Assembly (NCBI GenBank): GCA_025055455.1
Contig: JANWXD010000019.1
Location: 1 to 64,000, forward strand
Length of the DNA: 64,000 nt
Origin: Bryobacteraceae bacterium
GTDB taxonomy: Bacteria > Acidobacteriota > Terriglobia > Bryobacterales > Bryobacteraceae
Direction of reading: 5' to 3'
Shown here: positions 1 to 8,716 of the stretch, piece after piece
Layout of the letters: the number at the start of each line of letters is the position of its first letter
Position numbering within the stretch: position 1 is the first letter of the stretch
Program-made: the position numbers and the translations under genes
Notes under the pieces: model-generated
The model's database searches: none
What the model was told of the DNA's origin: nothing
What the model saw: the letters and a program-made list of their open reading frames with translations, nothing else

Positions 1-438
1 ACCATCCGGGCCGAGACCGCTGCATTCGTTCCTGTGAGCGAATTGCCTTCGCGTTTCAACACCTCCCCTGGGGGCCACCCGTTCGATCTGTACGATTACC
101 GCAAGGACTTGGGCAACCAAGGGCCACCGGACGGAGAGCGGTACCGGGGACGCGGCTTCGTCCAGCTGACGGGCCGTTACAATTACGCCAGGTTCGGCGC
201 GGCCGTAGGACTGGGCCAGGGCCTGTTGGAGAATCCCGAGCTGGCGAACGAGCCGGACATCGCGGCACGCTTGCTGGCGGCGTTCCTGAAATCGCGCCAA
301 GCCGCCCTGGAAGAGGCTTTGTTCGAGGGGGACCTACGCGCCGCGCGCCGGCTGGTCAACGGGGCGAGTCACGGCCTGGAGCAATTCGCAGAGGCCTATC
401 GCATCGGGGACGCTCTGCTTCCCGATGAGCTCGGTTGA
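1..438 (+). CDS. GH19-type lysozyme/chitinase-like protein, C-terminal part (5' end outside window)
   Basis: The reading frame is open from base 1, so the gene begins upstream. The visible 145 residues start with a TIRAET segment, which matches the region of the catalytic glutamate in GH19 enzymes. They continue with SRFNTS and RGRGFVQLTGRYNYARFG, the family's substrate-groove signature. Such proteins cleave peptidoglycan or chitin and are common as endolysins or cell-wall remodelling enzymes. The first internal GTG, at 34, would remove the catalytic region and is not a credible start. No phage genes are visible beside it. The next gene follows after 38 bases on the same strand. Confidence 0.75.
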   Translation, partial: TIRAETAAFVPVSELPSRFNTSPGGHPFDLYDYRKDLGNQGPPDGERYRGRGFVQLTGRYNYARFGAAVGLGQGLLENPELANEPDIAARLLAAFLKSRQAALEEALFEGDLRAARRLVNGASHGLEQFAEAYRIGDALLPDELG

Positions 439-476
439 GTCGCCTCTCCCATCCCATCGCATCGAGGGAGGTTCTT

Positions 477-818
477 GTGGCTTTGGTCTTGCAAGGCGGC
501 GGTTCCGATCCGCAGTGTCACTTCTGTGCGCCCGCCGGTGCGCAGGTCACGTTACGCGTTCAGGGCACGGCCGGAGTGGTGCGTTTTGCCTCCGCTCGCT
601 ATGACGGCCAAGAGCTGGTGCCCGGAGCTCCGGTCGAGGAGATCCGCTTCGTGGTGAAGCCGGGCCCGAAGGTGCTCACCGCGGTCTATGCCTTCTCGCT
701 CGGGGCCCGAGGCCGCGGGCAGCTTTGCGAGCGCGGCTCCGAGGGAGAGTTGCAAGTCCTCGAAGATGACCTCCGCGGCGACAACGAAGTCCGTGGCCAC
801 CGGATCTGCGGAGTCTGA
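477..818 (+). CDS. hypothetical protein (113 aa)
   Basis: I do not recognise this protein. A GTG start at 477 is chosen because GAGGGAGG ends 5 bases upstream. A TTG at 435 overlapping the previous stop is possible but has no ribosome site. The product has four cysteines, an early CHFC pair and two later ones, and alternating hydrophobic residues that suggest a small beta-rich fold. It lies 5 bases before the next gene, so the two are probably co-transcribed with the upstream GH19-like gene. Confidence 0.5.
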   Translation: MALVLQGGGSDPQCHFCAPAGAQVTLRVQGTAGVVRFASARYDGQELVPGAPVEEIRFVVKPGPKVLTAVYAFSLGARGRGQLCERGSEGELQVLEDDLRGDNEVRGHRICGV

Positions 819-823
819 ACGCC

Positions 824-2302
824 ATGCCCCGATCGATCGCGGCCCTCGTCCTCGTTGCGTGGCGGCTGTCCGGCGCTGAGCTGTGTCCCGCGCTGAAGGA
901 GGCGCTGGCCGCATACCGGGCCGAGACCGACGCGACTCGGAAAGCCCGATGGCTGTCCAGCGTCACCGAAGTCGAACGGTTCAGCCGCTGTTACATCGAG
1001 TTCCTCTACGCGGCGGTAGGATTCAAGGATTTCGTTCGGAATATCGAAGCCCTGCGCACGGACAAACAGCTCGGAGGGGGACCTTCCGGCGGCACGGATC
1101 TTGTGGTTCGGGGCGCTGCGGTGCGAACCCTGTCGGTCGCTGCCGAATATGGCGCGCTGGCGCGATTCGCGAGCGGCCAGGTGGTCACCTTCCGCGGAAA
1201 CCTCGCCGGACTTCCGGCGGTCCTTCTCCGCAAGGATGTTTTCCCCTATTGCGATCCGCGGACGTCGGGAACGGAACAGCCGGGCTTTTGCGTGTCCTCC
1301 TCGCTGCTCGGTCAGCTTCGAAGACTCTCGTTCGGAATTTCCTTCGATACGGGACGCGCGTTGTCATTGGCCGCGTCGGCTAAGGGTCCCGAAGCGGCCT
1401 TTCCGATCCACGGGGGCCACAGCGAACTCTCGGGCTTGGGTCTCCGGTACGAGTTGTGGAACCGCAGGGACGTTTCCTCACCCCTCTATCAGCAGAGGTG
1501 GAATCAGAAGCTAGCCGCCCAAACCCAGGTCTCGGATCTCGCCCGGCAATTGTCGGTGGCGTTCGAGCCGGTCTTCGAGAAACTAGTCGCTTCGCCCGCC
1601 TATGCCGCCTGGCAGGGAGAGACTCAGGAACGGATCCGCCGTTCCCACACTCCGGAAGCGGCTCTGGCTTCACAGATGTCGCGGCTGGCCGCGCTGATGC
1701 TTCGGGAACATATCCTGACGCTCGAGGACATTGGCGAGCTTCGCCGGCTATATTCGCGCTACGGCTTCGAACAGGACGAGCTGATGGAGCTGGCGGCCGT
1801 CGAGCCGGTGATCGCCGTCGAGTACTCTTACAACCGCCCGTTGTTACAGGCTCCCGAGTCCGCCCTGCGGTTTGTTGTCGACGTACCGCTGGGCAGGCGT
1901 TGGTCCCTGGCAGTCAACAGCGCCGGCAGCTTTCATCACGGCGGAGCGGCACGAACCGACGAGGCGCTGGCCGGGATCCGGGATCTGCGGTTCGAGTTCG
2001 CCGCACAAGTGGAGCGCGTTCTCGGAACCTCCCCTTCGCAGGGCCCCGCCACGCTCAGCGCCGCGGTCTGCCTGCAACGCCAGAGCGGCCCCGCAGTTGT
2101 GCGCGCTGCGGGGACGGGAGCAGTTCCAATCGAGGCGCGAAGCATCGCCGCCGCCCAGCTCAAGCTGACGCTCCGCGCCGCCGGTGGCGTGCGTCTCCCG
2201 CTCGCCGTGAGCTACTCCGCCCGCACGGACTGGGGGCCGAAACCCGCCTGGCGGATCCAGCTCGGCTTCGCCTACGACTTCGACCCGGCGTTCTTGCCGT
2301 AG
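824..2302 (+). CDS. hypothetical exported protein, possible outer-membrane barrel C-terminus
   Basis: The 492-residue product begins with a short hydrophobic stretch ending near residue 18 (VAWRLSGAELC), compatible with a signal peptide. The last third has amphipathic alternating segments and ends in aromatic-rich strands (RIQLGFAYDFDP), as in small outer-membrane barrels. I recognise no enzymatic motif. It lies 5 bases behind the 113-aa gene and converges on the OmpA-type gene, whose stop is 2 bases away. Confidence 0.6.
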   Translation: MPRSIAALVLVAWRLSGAELCPALKEALAAYRAETDATRKARWLSSVTEVERFSRCYIEFLYAAVGFKDFVRNIEALRTDKQLGGGPSGGTDLVVRGAAVRTLSVAAEYGALARFASGQVVTFRGNLAGLPAVLLRKDVFPYCDPRTSGTEQPGFCVSSSLLGQLRRLSFGISFDTGRALSLAASAKGPEAAFPIHGGHSELSGLGLRYELWNRRDVSSPLYQQRWNQKLAAQTQVSDLARQLSVAFEPVFEKLVASPAYAAWQGETQERIRRSHTPEAALASQMSRLAALMLREHILTLEDIGELRRLYSRYGFEQDELMELAAVEPVIAVEYSYNRPLLQAPESALRFVVDVPLGRRWSLAVNSAGSFHHGGAARTDEALAGIRDLRFEFAAQVERVLGTSPSQGPATLSAAVCLQRQSGPAVVRAAGTGAVPIEARSIAAAQLKLTLRAAGGVRLPLAVSYSARTDWGPKPAWRIQLGFAYDFDPAFLP

Positions 2303-2304
2303 TG

Positions 2305-5037
2305 TTACGGATGAACGAAGTTCACCCTCACCGTGTCGGTGCTGCTCAAGCCCCAGGCATCGGTCACGGTCAGCTCGAAGATGTACTCGCCCCAGGCATG
2401 CAAGAACCGAACGACGGGATTCGGCGTGTTGGCGTTCTGGATCTCCGCATGCCGTGGACCGATGAAGCGCCAGGCGAAGCTGATCGGATCGCCGTCCGGG
2501 TCGTAGGATCGCGAGCCGTCCAGTCGCACGACGCGTTCCGTGGTCACGAAGTCCGGACCCGCATCGGCCACGGGCGGCCGGTTGCCGGGGCCACCGCCGA
2601 CACGGACCAGCACGGAGGCCGTCGCCTGGGTGCGCCGGCCGTAAGCCATCAAGGTGTAGGTCGTGGTAGCGAGCGGTTTGACGGTCAGCGAACCGTTCGC
2701 GGGCACCTTGCCGACTCCGGTGATATACACCTCGACGGCATTTTCCGTCTGCCAACGCAACGTGACCGGATCGCCCCCTCGGACCGTCGTGGGCTCCGCC
2801 ACGAAGTCGAGGATCTTGACGGGCTTGGCCACGCTGACTACAGCTTGCGCGACCACCTGTCCCTGCGGGTTGGTCGCAGTCAAAGTGTAAGTAGCCGTGT
2901 CCGCCGGGCTGACCGAGGAAGAGCCGCGCAGATCCACACGCCCGAGACCGGTGATGGTCACCTCGGTGGCGTTTTCGACCTCCCAAACCAACGTGGAGGA
3001 CTCGCCTGGCAGGATCTCGGTGGGGCTTGCGGCAAACCGCAGGATCCGCGGCGCCTGCGGCGGGGTCACACGGACGGTAACAGTGGTGCTGACATCGCCG
3101 AACTGGTTGCGCGCCGTCAGGGTGTAGGTCGTCGTCTGCGTGGGTGACACCGTCGTGGCGCCGCTCGGACGCACGCGGCCGATCCCGCTGATTTCGACTT
3201 CGGCCGCCTCTTCGGTCTCCCAGCTCAGCGTGGCGACTTCGCCGACGTTGATGTTGGTCGGTACGGCCTGGAAGCTAAGGATGCGCGGCCGACGAGGCTG
3301 CGCCGTCGTCACCGTGACGCGCGCTCTGGCCTCGGCGCCTTTGTCGTCCTTGACCACGAGGCGGAACGCGTAGGTCTGGCCCGCCTCGGCGGTGAAGCTC
3401 GCGCGCGCCTCATTGGCACCCGTAAGCGAGACCGCTGGTCCTGCGATCTGCGTCCACTGGAAGGTGATGGGATCGCCGTCCGGGTCGTAGGAATTGGAGC
3501 CATCCAGCATGATCCGTCCGGCCAGCACGCCGATCTGATCGCGGCCCGCGTCAGCGACGGGAGGGCTGTTGCCCGTCCGCACCCGGCGCGTGATGAGCTC
3601 GTAGCGCACGCGGGGGATGTCCATCGGAACCGGGTGCTTGACGGCCGCGTACTCTTTCGGCCGCAGCCAGTTGCCGAACTGAAGCCCGAAGACGAACCGC
3701 CCGCTGTCGTTGGCTCCGACCAGCGTCTCGTTCAAACCGGCTTCGAAGGTGAACGCCCATTGGGGGTTGAGCGGTTGCACGAAGCGAAAGGTCCCCCCGG
3801 GACGGTTGCGGCCGCCCTGACGGAACAGCGCGCCGAAATTGCCTTCGGCGTAAGCGTCCTTGTGCAGACCGACCAGTACGCTGCCGCCGATTTGATCCAC
3901 GACATTGATACGCGTCTCGTCGAAGGCGTTGACCCCGACGGGAGTACGCCGCACGACCGGGTCATCCAAGAAGGCCTTCGTGCCGAAACCGCCGACTCGG
4001 CCCCGGGAAAAGATGTAGTCGAGAGCGAAGCCGGCCTGCCCGAGCGTGCCCCCGGCTTGAAACTCTTTGATGTCCACGCGCTTGAAACTCGAAAAGACTC
4101 CGGCTTGAAAGCTCCTGTAGCGATTGACCAGGCCCAAGTCGAACTGACCTTCTTGGCGATCGAAATACCGTAAGTACTCGCCTTCGGCTTGAACAGCGTG
4201 CGCTTCGGCGAAGGGCTGGAAGAAGCGGCCCTTGGCTGTGACGGAGAGGTTCCCGGTCGTATCGGGACCCGCATTGAACGCCAGCAGCGAGAAGCGCCTC
4301 GGGCGCGTCTGCTCGATGGCTTTTTGCGCCGTCTCCTCCATCATCCTGGCCAACTCCTCCCGCTGCGTCGGCTTCGGCAGCTCTTCGACCTTCTTTTGCA
4401 CGCCCGCCTGAGCCTGCTGAAGCGCCGCCACGTCGCGCTTGAGCTGCTCGTTCTCCTTTCTGAGGTCGCGCAGGAGGGCAAGAATCTCGTCCAGCCGGTC
4501 CAGCTTCTTGAGAAGGCTCTCGCAGCATTCCTCCTGCTTTTTTGCCGCTTCTTGAAGAGCTCGGATCGCCTCGCCGACGCCTCCAGCCGTGACGACCTTG
4601 CCCTGCGCATCGAGGAGGGTGATCCGGACTCGCCGGTTGATGAAGCGCCCTTCGCGCGTACGAATCGGCACCCGGGGTTGCCGTTCGCCGAACCCAACGG
4701 TCTCTACCTGCTCTGGCCGCGCGCCGTATTTCACCAAAAACTTTTTCACGGTCTCCGCGCGAGCCACAGAGAGCCTTTCATTGTACGCTTCCGGGCCGAT
4801 ATAGTCCGCGTGGCCCTCCAGACGAACGCGGTAGCCGGGATTCAGGCGCAGAAGCTCCGCCAGACGGAGCAGACTGGGAAAGCCATCCGTGAGCACCGAG
4901 GAATTGAACTCGAAGTTGATTTCCTCCCAGTCCTCCGGAGAGGCGTCGGTAACCAACTCCTGGGCCAGCAGTAGGAAACCCAGGCCGAGCAGCAACCCAA
5001 GCCGGCCCACCGCGCGACAGGTAGTTCTGGTCGACAT
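2305..5037 (-). CDS. OmpA-domain / coiled-coil / barrel-like / PKD and Ig-like repeat fusion protein
   Basis: This is a 910-residue envelope protein. A signal peptide (to about residue 27) is followed by an OmpA_C peptidoglycan-binding domain (about 38-140), recognisable from the EGHADYIGPEAYNERLSVAR stretch with its binding Asp and Arg. Next come a charged coiled coil (about 155-235), a beta-rich barrel-like region (about 245-470), a PKD domain with the SYDPDGDP motif, three Ig-like repeats of about 80 residues each ending in a TTYTL-type strand, and a second PKD domain. The start is supported by GAGGAGAAG just upstream. The likely role is anchoring the outer membrane to peptidoglycan and displaying adhesive repeats. 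It is transcribed divergently from rnpB and the cytochrome cluster. Domain order is visible, but surface exposure is inferred. Confidence 0.8.
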   Translation of the reverse strand: MSTRTTCRAVGRLGLLLGLGFLLLAQELVTDASPEDWEEINFEFNSSVLTDGFPSLLRLAELLRLNPGYRVRLEGHADYIGPEAYNERLSVARAETVKKFLVKYGARPEQVETVGFGERQPRVPIRTREGRFINRRVRITLLDAQGKVVTAGGVGEAIRALQEAAKKQEECCESLLKKLDRLDEILALLRDLRKENEQLKRDVAALQQAQAGVQKKVEELPKPTQREELARMMEETAQKAIEQTRPRRFSLLAFNAGPDTTGNLSVTAKGRFFQPFAEAHAVQAEGEYLRYFDRQEGQFDLGLVNRYRSFQAGVFSSFKRVDIKEFQAGGTLGQAGFALDYIFSRGRVGGFGTKAFLDDPVVRRTPVGVNAFDETRINVVDQIGGSVLVGLHKDAYAEGNFGALFRQGGRNRPGGTFRFVQPLNPQWAFTFEAGLNETLVGANDSGRFVFGLQFGNWLRPKEYAAVKHPVPMDIPRVRYELITRRVRTGNSPPVADAGRDQIGVLAGRIMLDGSNSYDPDGDPITFQWTQIAGPAVSLTGANEARASFTAEAGQTYAFRLVVKDDKGAEARARVTVTTAQPRRPRILSFQAVPTNINVGEVATLSWETEEAAEVEISGIGRVRPSGATTVSPTQTTTYTLTARNQFGDVSTTVTVRVTPPQAPRILRFAASPTEILPGESSTLVWEVENATEVTITGLGRVDLRGSSSVSPADTATYTLTATNPQGQVVAQAVVSVAKPVKILDFVAEPTTVRGGDPVTLRWQTENAVEVYITGVGKVPANGSLTVKPLATTTYTLMAYGRRTQATASVLVRVGGGPGNRPPVADAGPDFVTTERVVRLDGSRSYDPDGDPISFAWRFIGPRHAEIQNANTPNPVVRFLHAWGEYIFELTVTDAWGLSSTDTVRVNFVHP

Positions 5038-5099
5038 GAGCTTCTCCTCAAAACGACAAGTCCCCTAGGATAGCGCAAACGGGCGCCAGGAGTCCCAGC

Positions 5100-5105
5100 T
5101 ATACT
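5100..5105 (+). promoter_or_regulatory. -10 element of the rnpB promoter
   Basis: TATACT lies 7 bases before the first paired base of the RNase P RNA, the spacing expected for a sigma-70 start site. No good -35 match is visible 17 bases upstream. Confidence 0.5.
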
Positions 5106-5112
5106 GGCGAAA

Positions 5113-5503
5113 GGAGGCTGCTGGACGGGCAGTCGCTCGGGAGCCGTAGTGACGGCATCCCGGGAGGAAAGTCCGGTCTCCACAGGGCAGCGTGCCGGCT
5201 AACGGCCGGGGGGATCCGCTCAAAGCGGATTTCACGGAAAGTGCCACAGAAAACATACCGCCGCGGTCCGGATTCCGGGCCGAGGTAAGGGTGAAAAGGT
5301 GCGGTAAGAGCGCACCGCAGCCGGAGCAATCCGGGCTGGCAGGGCAAACCCCACGCGGAGCAAGACCGAATAGGGGAGGATGGAGTGGCCCGCTCCGCTG
5401 GACTCCCGGGTAGGTCGCTCGAGCCGGCCAGCAATGGCCGGCCCAGAGGAATGACTGCCGCCCGCCAGGGCACAGAAACCGGCTTACAGTCCAGCAGGCC
5501 TCC
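5113..5503 (+). ncRNA. rnpB: RNase P RNA, bacterial class A
   Basis: The catalytic RNA of RNase P matures tRNA 5' ends. The hallmark GAGGAAAGTCCGG block is at about 5163-5175, with CACAGGGCAG just after. The conserved 3' section (CAGAAACCGGCTTACAG) is at about 5473-5489. The P1 helix closes the molecule: GGAGGC-TGCTGGAC at 5113-5127 pairs with GTCCAGCAGGCCTCC at 5489-5503 with a single bulged base, which sets both ends. Length is about 391 nt, normal for class A. It sits between the divergent OmpA-type gene and the cytochrome operon. Confidence 0.95.
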
Positions 5504-5713
5504 CGCCCCTCGCTGTGCGATATTTGCCCCACCTGCCGTGTTGGGATTTTCCCCAGGATCCCGGCCGCGCGGACTGGGAGTGCAAAGTTTTTTCATAGAC
5601 GGACAACGGGTTACGCCCTGTGGGATTTGGCCCGCTTGTTGCAAGTGAATGGCCGAGATGCGAGTAGTCGACTGCAACACGATTACGGTGATGAGAGCCG
5701 GGAGGTCGGTCTT

Positions 5714-7756
5714 ATGCGCACTCGTTCCCTGACGCCTCGGATCCTCCGCGCAGCGGTGATCCTGGCATTGCTGGTCGGCGCCCTGTTGCTGGTGAGCGCC
5801 GAAGGACCCCAATTCACAGTCCATGACAAAGCCTATTACGCCGATGCGAACTTGGTCGCTTTCGTGCGCCCGGGGCTGAGGGTAGAAATTCTGTCCGCCT
5901 CGATTGACCCCGACGGCACGATTCGCACGCGATTCAAGATCACCGATCCGCGAGGTCTGCCGCTCGATCGGGAGGGCGTGTTCACGCCCGGACCGGTGAC
6001 GCTTCGATTTTTGGCGGCCTACATTCCTCGGGGCGGCTCGCAGTATGTCTCCTACATCACGCGCGTGCAGACGAGCCCGATCACCGGAGCCTCGGCGGTC
6101 CAAGCCTTCGACGAAACCACTGGCACCTTCACGAAAGTCGCCGACGGCGAGTACATTTACACGTTTCGCACCCGGGCGCCGTCCAATTTCGACCGTTCGG
6201 CCACGCACACTGTGGGGATCACGGCGAACCGGAACCTGACCGAGTTCGACCTGGGTGTTTACCTTGACGACGCGGTGTACCATTTCGTCCCAGACGGTTC
6301 GCGCCGTCCCGAGCCGCGCGATCAGATCAAGACCGCCACGTGTAACAAGTGTCATCAGGACATGAGTTTCCATGGTCAGACCGGGCGCAAGAGCATGGAG
6401 GTGTGCATCCTCTGCCACACCCCGCAAACCACCGATCCGGATACCGGCAACACGGTGGACATGCCGGTGATGACCCACAAGATCCACATGGGGGCCGAGC
6501 TGCCCAGCGTCCAAGCCGGCAAGCCGTACGTGCTGATCGGCTTTGCGCAAACGCGGTTCGACTATTCGCACGTGCGGTTCCCGGCCGACACGCGAAACTG
6601 CACGTTCTGCCACGAGCAAGGCAAGGGTGCCGCGCACGAGAAGGCTTACCTCAAACCGAGCCGGGCGGCTTGCGGCTCCTGCCACGACGACGTCAATTTC
6701 GCCACCGGGGAGAACCACGCCAACCTGCCGCAGTTTAGTGACAGTTTGTGCGCGACCTGTCACATCCCAGAGGGCGAACTGGAGTTCGATGTCTCCATCA
6801 AGGGTGGACACACGATTCCCCGCTTTTCGCGGGATTTGCCGGGCACAGTGTTCGAGCTCATTCGGGTGACCGACGCGGCGCCCGGCCGGCAACCGGTGGT
6901 CACGTTCCGAGTGCGCGACCGCTCGGGCCGTCCGATTCTGCCCTCTCAAATGACCCGGCTGTTTCTGTACTTGGCCGGTCCGACCAGCGATTACGCCTCC
7001 TACGTGGGCGAGGATGTGCGGGGCGCCACGGCGGCTGCGGACGGCACCGCGGTCTACACCTTCCGCTACCGGCTGCCGGCCGACGCCAAAGGCACCTGGG
7101 CAGTAGGCATCGAAGGCTATCGGAACATCACCCTGCTGCCCGGTACGGTCAAACAGCAGACGGTGCGGGACGCGGGCGTCAACAAGGTGCTGTACTTTTC
7201 GGTCGACGGCAGCCGCGTGGAGCCGCGCCGAACCGTGGTCTCTCTGGAGAAATGCAACAACTGCCATTTCAGCCTTTCCTTCCACGGAGACAACCGCAAC
7301 ACCATCGAACAGTGCGTGCTGTGCCACATCCCCAGCGAGACGGACCGGGCGCGGCGGCCTGCGGCGCAGATGCCGCCGGAATCGGTCAACTTTGTCACCA
7401 TGATCCACCGTATCCACGCCGGCGCCTTGCAGGAGCGGGACTACACCATTTACGGGTTCGGCAACGTGCCCCATAACTACAACCACGTGCGCTATCCGGG
7501 CGACCTGCGTTATTGCGATGGGTGCCACGTCAACAACTCGCAGCAGGTTCCGCTCGACACACGCCTGCTCCAGGTCGTGGATCCCCGCGGCTGGTTGAAT
7601 CCGGTGGGTCCGACGACGTCGGCCTGCACGGGGTGCCACGCGTCGCTGTACGCTGCGTCGCACGCTCTGGCGAATACCACACAGCTCGGCGAAAGCTGTG
7701 CGGCGTGCCACAAGCCTGGCGCGCAGTTTTCGGTGGATCGCTCGCACGCCCGGTAG
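5714..7756 (+). CDS. OmcA/MtrC-family decaheme c-type cytochrome
   Basis: The 680-residue product has ten CXXCH haem-binding motifs in two sets of five. The first set is CNKCH 210, CILCH 231, CTFCH 296, CGSCH 320 and CATCH 346. The second is CNNCH 514, CVLCH 534, CDGCH 601, CTGCH 638 and CAACH 662. Each set follows a beta-rich domain (about 32-195 and 365-505), which is the MtrC/MtrF four-domain layout. The halves are internal duplicates (SFHG, HKIH/HRIH and HVRF/HVRY recur). Family members sit outside the outer membrane and pass electrons to minerals, electrodes or shuttles. The ATG at 5714 is preferred because GGAGG lies 8 bases upstream and a signal peptide follows. Unlike Shewanella MtrC there is no lipobox cysteine and no non-haem CX8C pair. 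It is first in a mtrC-A-B order operon. Confidence 0.92.
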   Translation: MRTRSLTPRILRAAVILALLVGALLLVSAEGPQFTVHDKAYYADANLVAFVRPGLRVEILSASIDPDGTIRTRFKITDPRGLPLDREGVFTPGPVTLRFLAAYIPRGGSQYVSYITRVQTSPITGASAVQAFDETTGTFTKVADGEYIYTFRTRAPSNFDRSATHTVGITANRNLTEFDLGVYLDDAVYHFVPDGSRRPEPRDQIKTATCNKCHQDMSFHGQTGRKSMEVCILCHTPQTTDPDTGNTVDMPVMTHKIHMGAELPSVQAGKPYVLIGFAQTRFDYSHVRFPADTRNCTFCHEQGKGAAHEKAYLKPSRAACGSCHDDVNFATGENHANLPQFSDSLCATCHIPEGELEFDVSIKGGHTIPRFSRDLPGTVFELIRVTDAAPGRQPVVTFRVRDRSGRPILPSQMTRLFLYLAGPTSDYASYVGEDVRGATAAADGTAVYTFRYRLPADAKGTWAVGIEGYRNITLLPGTVKQQTVRDAGVNKVLYFSVDGSRVEPRRTVVSLEKCNNCHFSLSFHGDNRNTIEQCVLCHIPSETDRARRPAAQMPPESVNFVTMIHRIHAGALQERDYTIYGFGNVPHNYNHVRYPGDLRYCDGCHVNNSQQVPLDTRLLQVVDPRGWLNPVGPTTSACTGCHASLYAASHALANTTQLGESCAACHKPGAQFSVDRSHAR

Positions 7757-7765
7757 GAGCGGACC

Positions 7766-8716
7766 ATGCCGGTTCCTCCTGCCAGGCGCCGCCGGGGCCC
7801 CCGGAAACGCGGGGGCCCCGGCCCCTTTTCTCCCGGCTGGCTCCTCCTGCTGGTCTGGCCGCTTGTGGCGCAGGCGCCGCCGAAACCCGCACCACAGACC
7901 GTGGGTTCAGAGATCTGCCAGGCGTGTCACGAGGATATTTACAAGGCGTTCCAGCAAACTTCCCACGCTTTGGTGGAAAAAGATCGTCGGCATGGCTGGC
8001 AAGGAAAAGCCTGCGAGTCCTGCCACGGGCCGGGCAGCGCGCATGCCGAATCGGGATCGGCCGCCGACATCCGGAATTTCGCCAAGCTTGCGCCGGCCGA
8101 GGCCGACCGCATTTGCCTTACGTGCCACCTGAATCAGCCCACGCAGGTGGGCCGCATCCATGGCGGACACGCGCGGGGGCAGGTGGCGTGCGTCAGTTGC
8201 CACTCGATTCACAAGCCCCGGGCCGAGACGGTCACTTCGGCCAAGGCCGCCCTCATCAACAAGAACTGCGCCGGATGTCACCTGTCGAGCTGGGCGGAAT
8301 TTCAGAAACCTCACCGCCACCGCCTGCCGGAGGGCGCTATGTCTTGTGTGGACTGCCACAACCCTCACGGAAGTCTCCTGCCGCGTTCCCTCCAGACGGT
8401 GTCAGCCAACGAACCGGGATGCCTGAAATGCCACGGGGACAAACGCGGACCGTTTCCGTTCGAACATGCCGCGGTGCGCGTCGAGGGCTGCACAGCTTGC
8501 CATCAGCCCCACGGGTCCGCCAACCCGCGCATGCTCACACGCCATGAGGTGCGTTTCCTGTGTCTGGAGTGCCACAGCAACCTGCCGGTGGTGGCGGCAG
8601 GTCCGGGAGGCGTGCCGCCGGCGTTCCACGACCTGCGGAGCCCGCGCTTCCGCAACTGCACGACGTGCCACATCAAGATTCATGGATCTTACGTTGACCG
8701 GGCTTTCCTGCGATGA
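7766..8716 (+). CDS. DmsE/MtrA-family decaheme c-type cytochrome
   Basis: The 316-residue protein has ten evenly spread CXXCH motifs: CQACH (51), CESCH, CLTCH, CVSCH, CAGCH, CVDCH, CLKCH, CTACH, CLECH and CTTCH (near 300). It ends in IHGSYVDRAFLR, matching the conserved DmsE/MtrA C-terminus. MtrA-type cytochromes form the haem wire that threads the MtrB barrel from periplasm to surface. The signal peptide has an unusually long basic, Gly/Pro-rich n-region before the hydrophobic core (WLLLLVWPLVAQA). The ATG at 7766 follows AGGAG by 6 bases and lies 9 bases after the upstream stop. Its stop overlaps the next start as ATGA, so translation is coupled. Confidence 0.93.
   Translation: MPVPPARRRRGPRKRGGPGPFSPGWLLLLVWPLVAQAPPKPAPQTVGSEICQACHEDIYKAFQQTSHALVEKDRRHGWQGKACESCHGPGSAHAESGSAADIRNFAKLAPAEADRICLTCHLNQPTQVGRIHGGHARGQVACVSCHSIHKPRAETVTSAKAALINKNCAGCHLSSWAEFQKPHRHRLPEGAMSCVDCHNPHGSLLPRSLQTVSANEPGCLKCHGDKRGPFPFEHAAVRVEGCTACHQPHGSANPRMLTRHEVRFLCLECHSNLPVVAAGPGGVPPAFHDLRSPRFRNCTTCHIKIHGSYVDRAFLR
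7791..7829 (+). promoter_or_regulatory. perfect 12-bp GC hairpin followed by a T-run, inside the mtrA-like signal-peptide coding region
   Basis: GCCGGGGCCCCC at 7791-7802 pairs without mismatch with GGGGGCCCCGGC at 7811-7822 around an 8-base loop, then CCCTTTTC follows. This has the form of an intrinsic terminator or attenuator but lies 25 bases inside the mtrA-like gene. It could reduce readthrough or translation into the downstream genes and so set cytochrome/porin ratios. The structure is seen directly; its activity is inferred. It may alternatively be a by-product of Gly/Pro/Arg codons. Confidence 0.45.

Noticed and set aside
1456-3147. 563-residue plus-strand frame
   Set aside because: Overlaps the exported hypothetical gene and is antisense to the OmpA/PKD gene; composition is that of a shadow frame.
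5099-7747. 882-residue open frame on the minus strand across rnpB and the MtrC-like gene
   Set aside because: It is antisense to ten CXXCH motifs and a structured RNA; the product is low-complexity and rich in Arg, Gly and Val, as expected from a GC-rich shadow frame.
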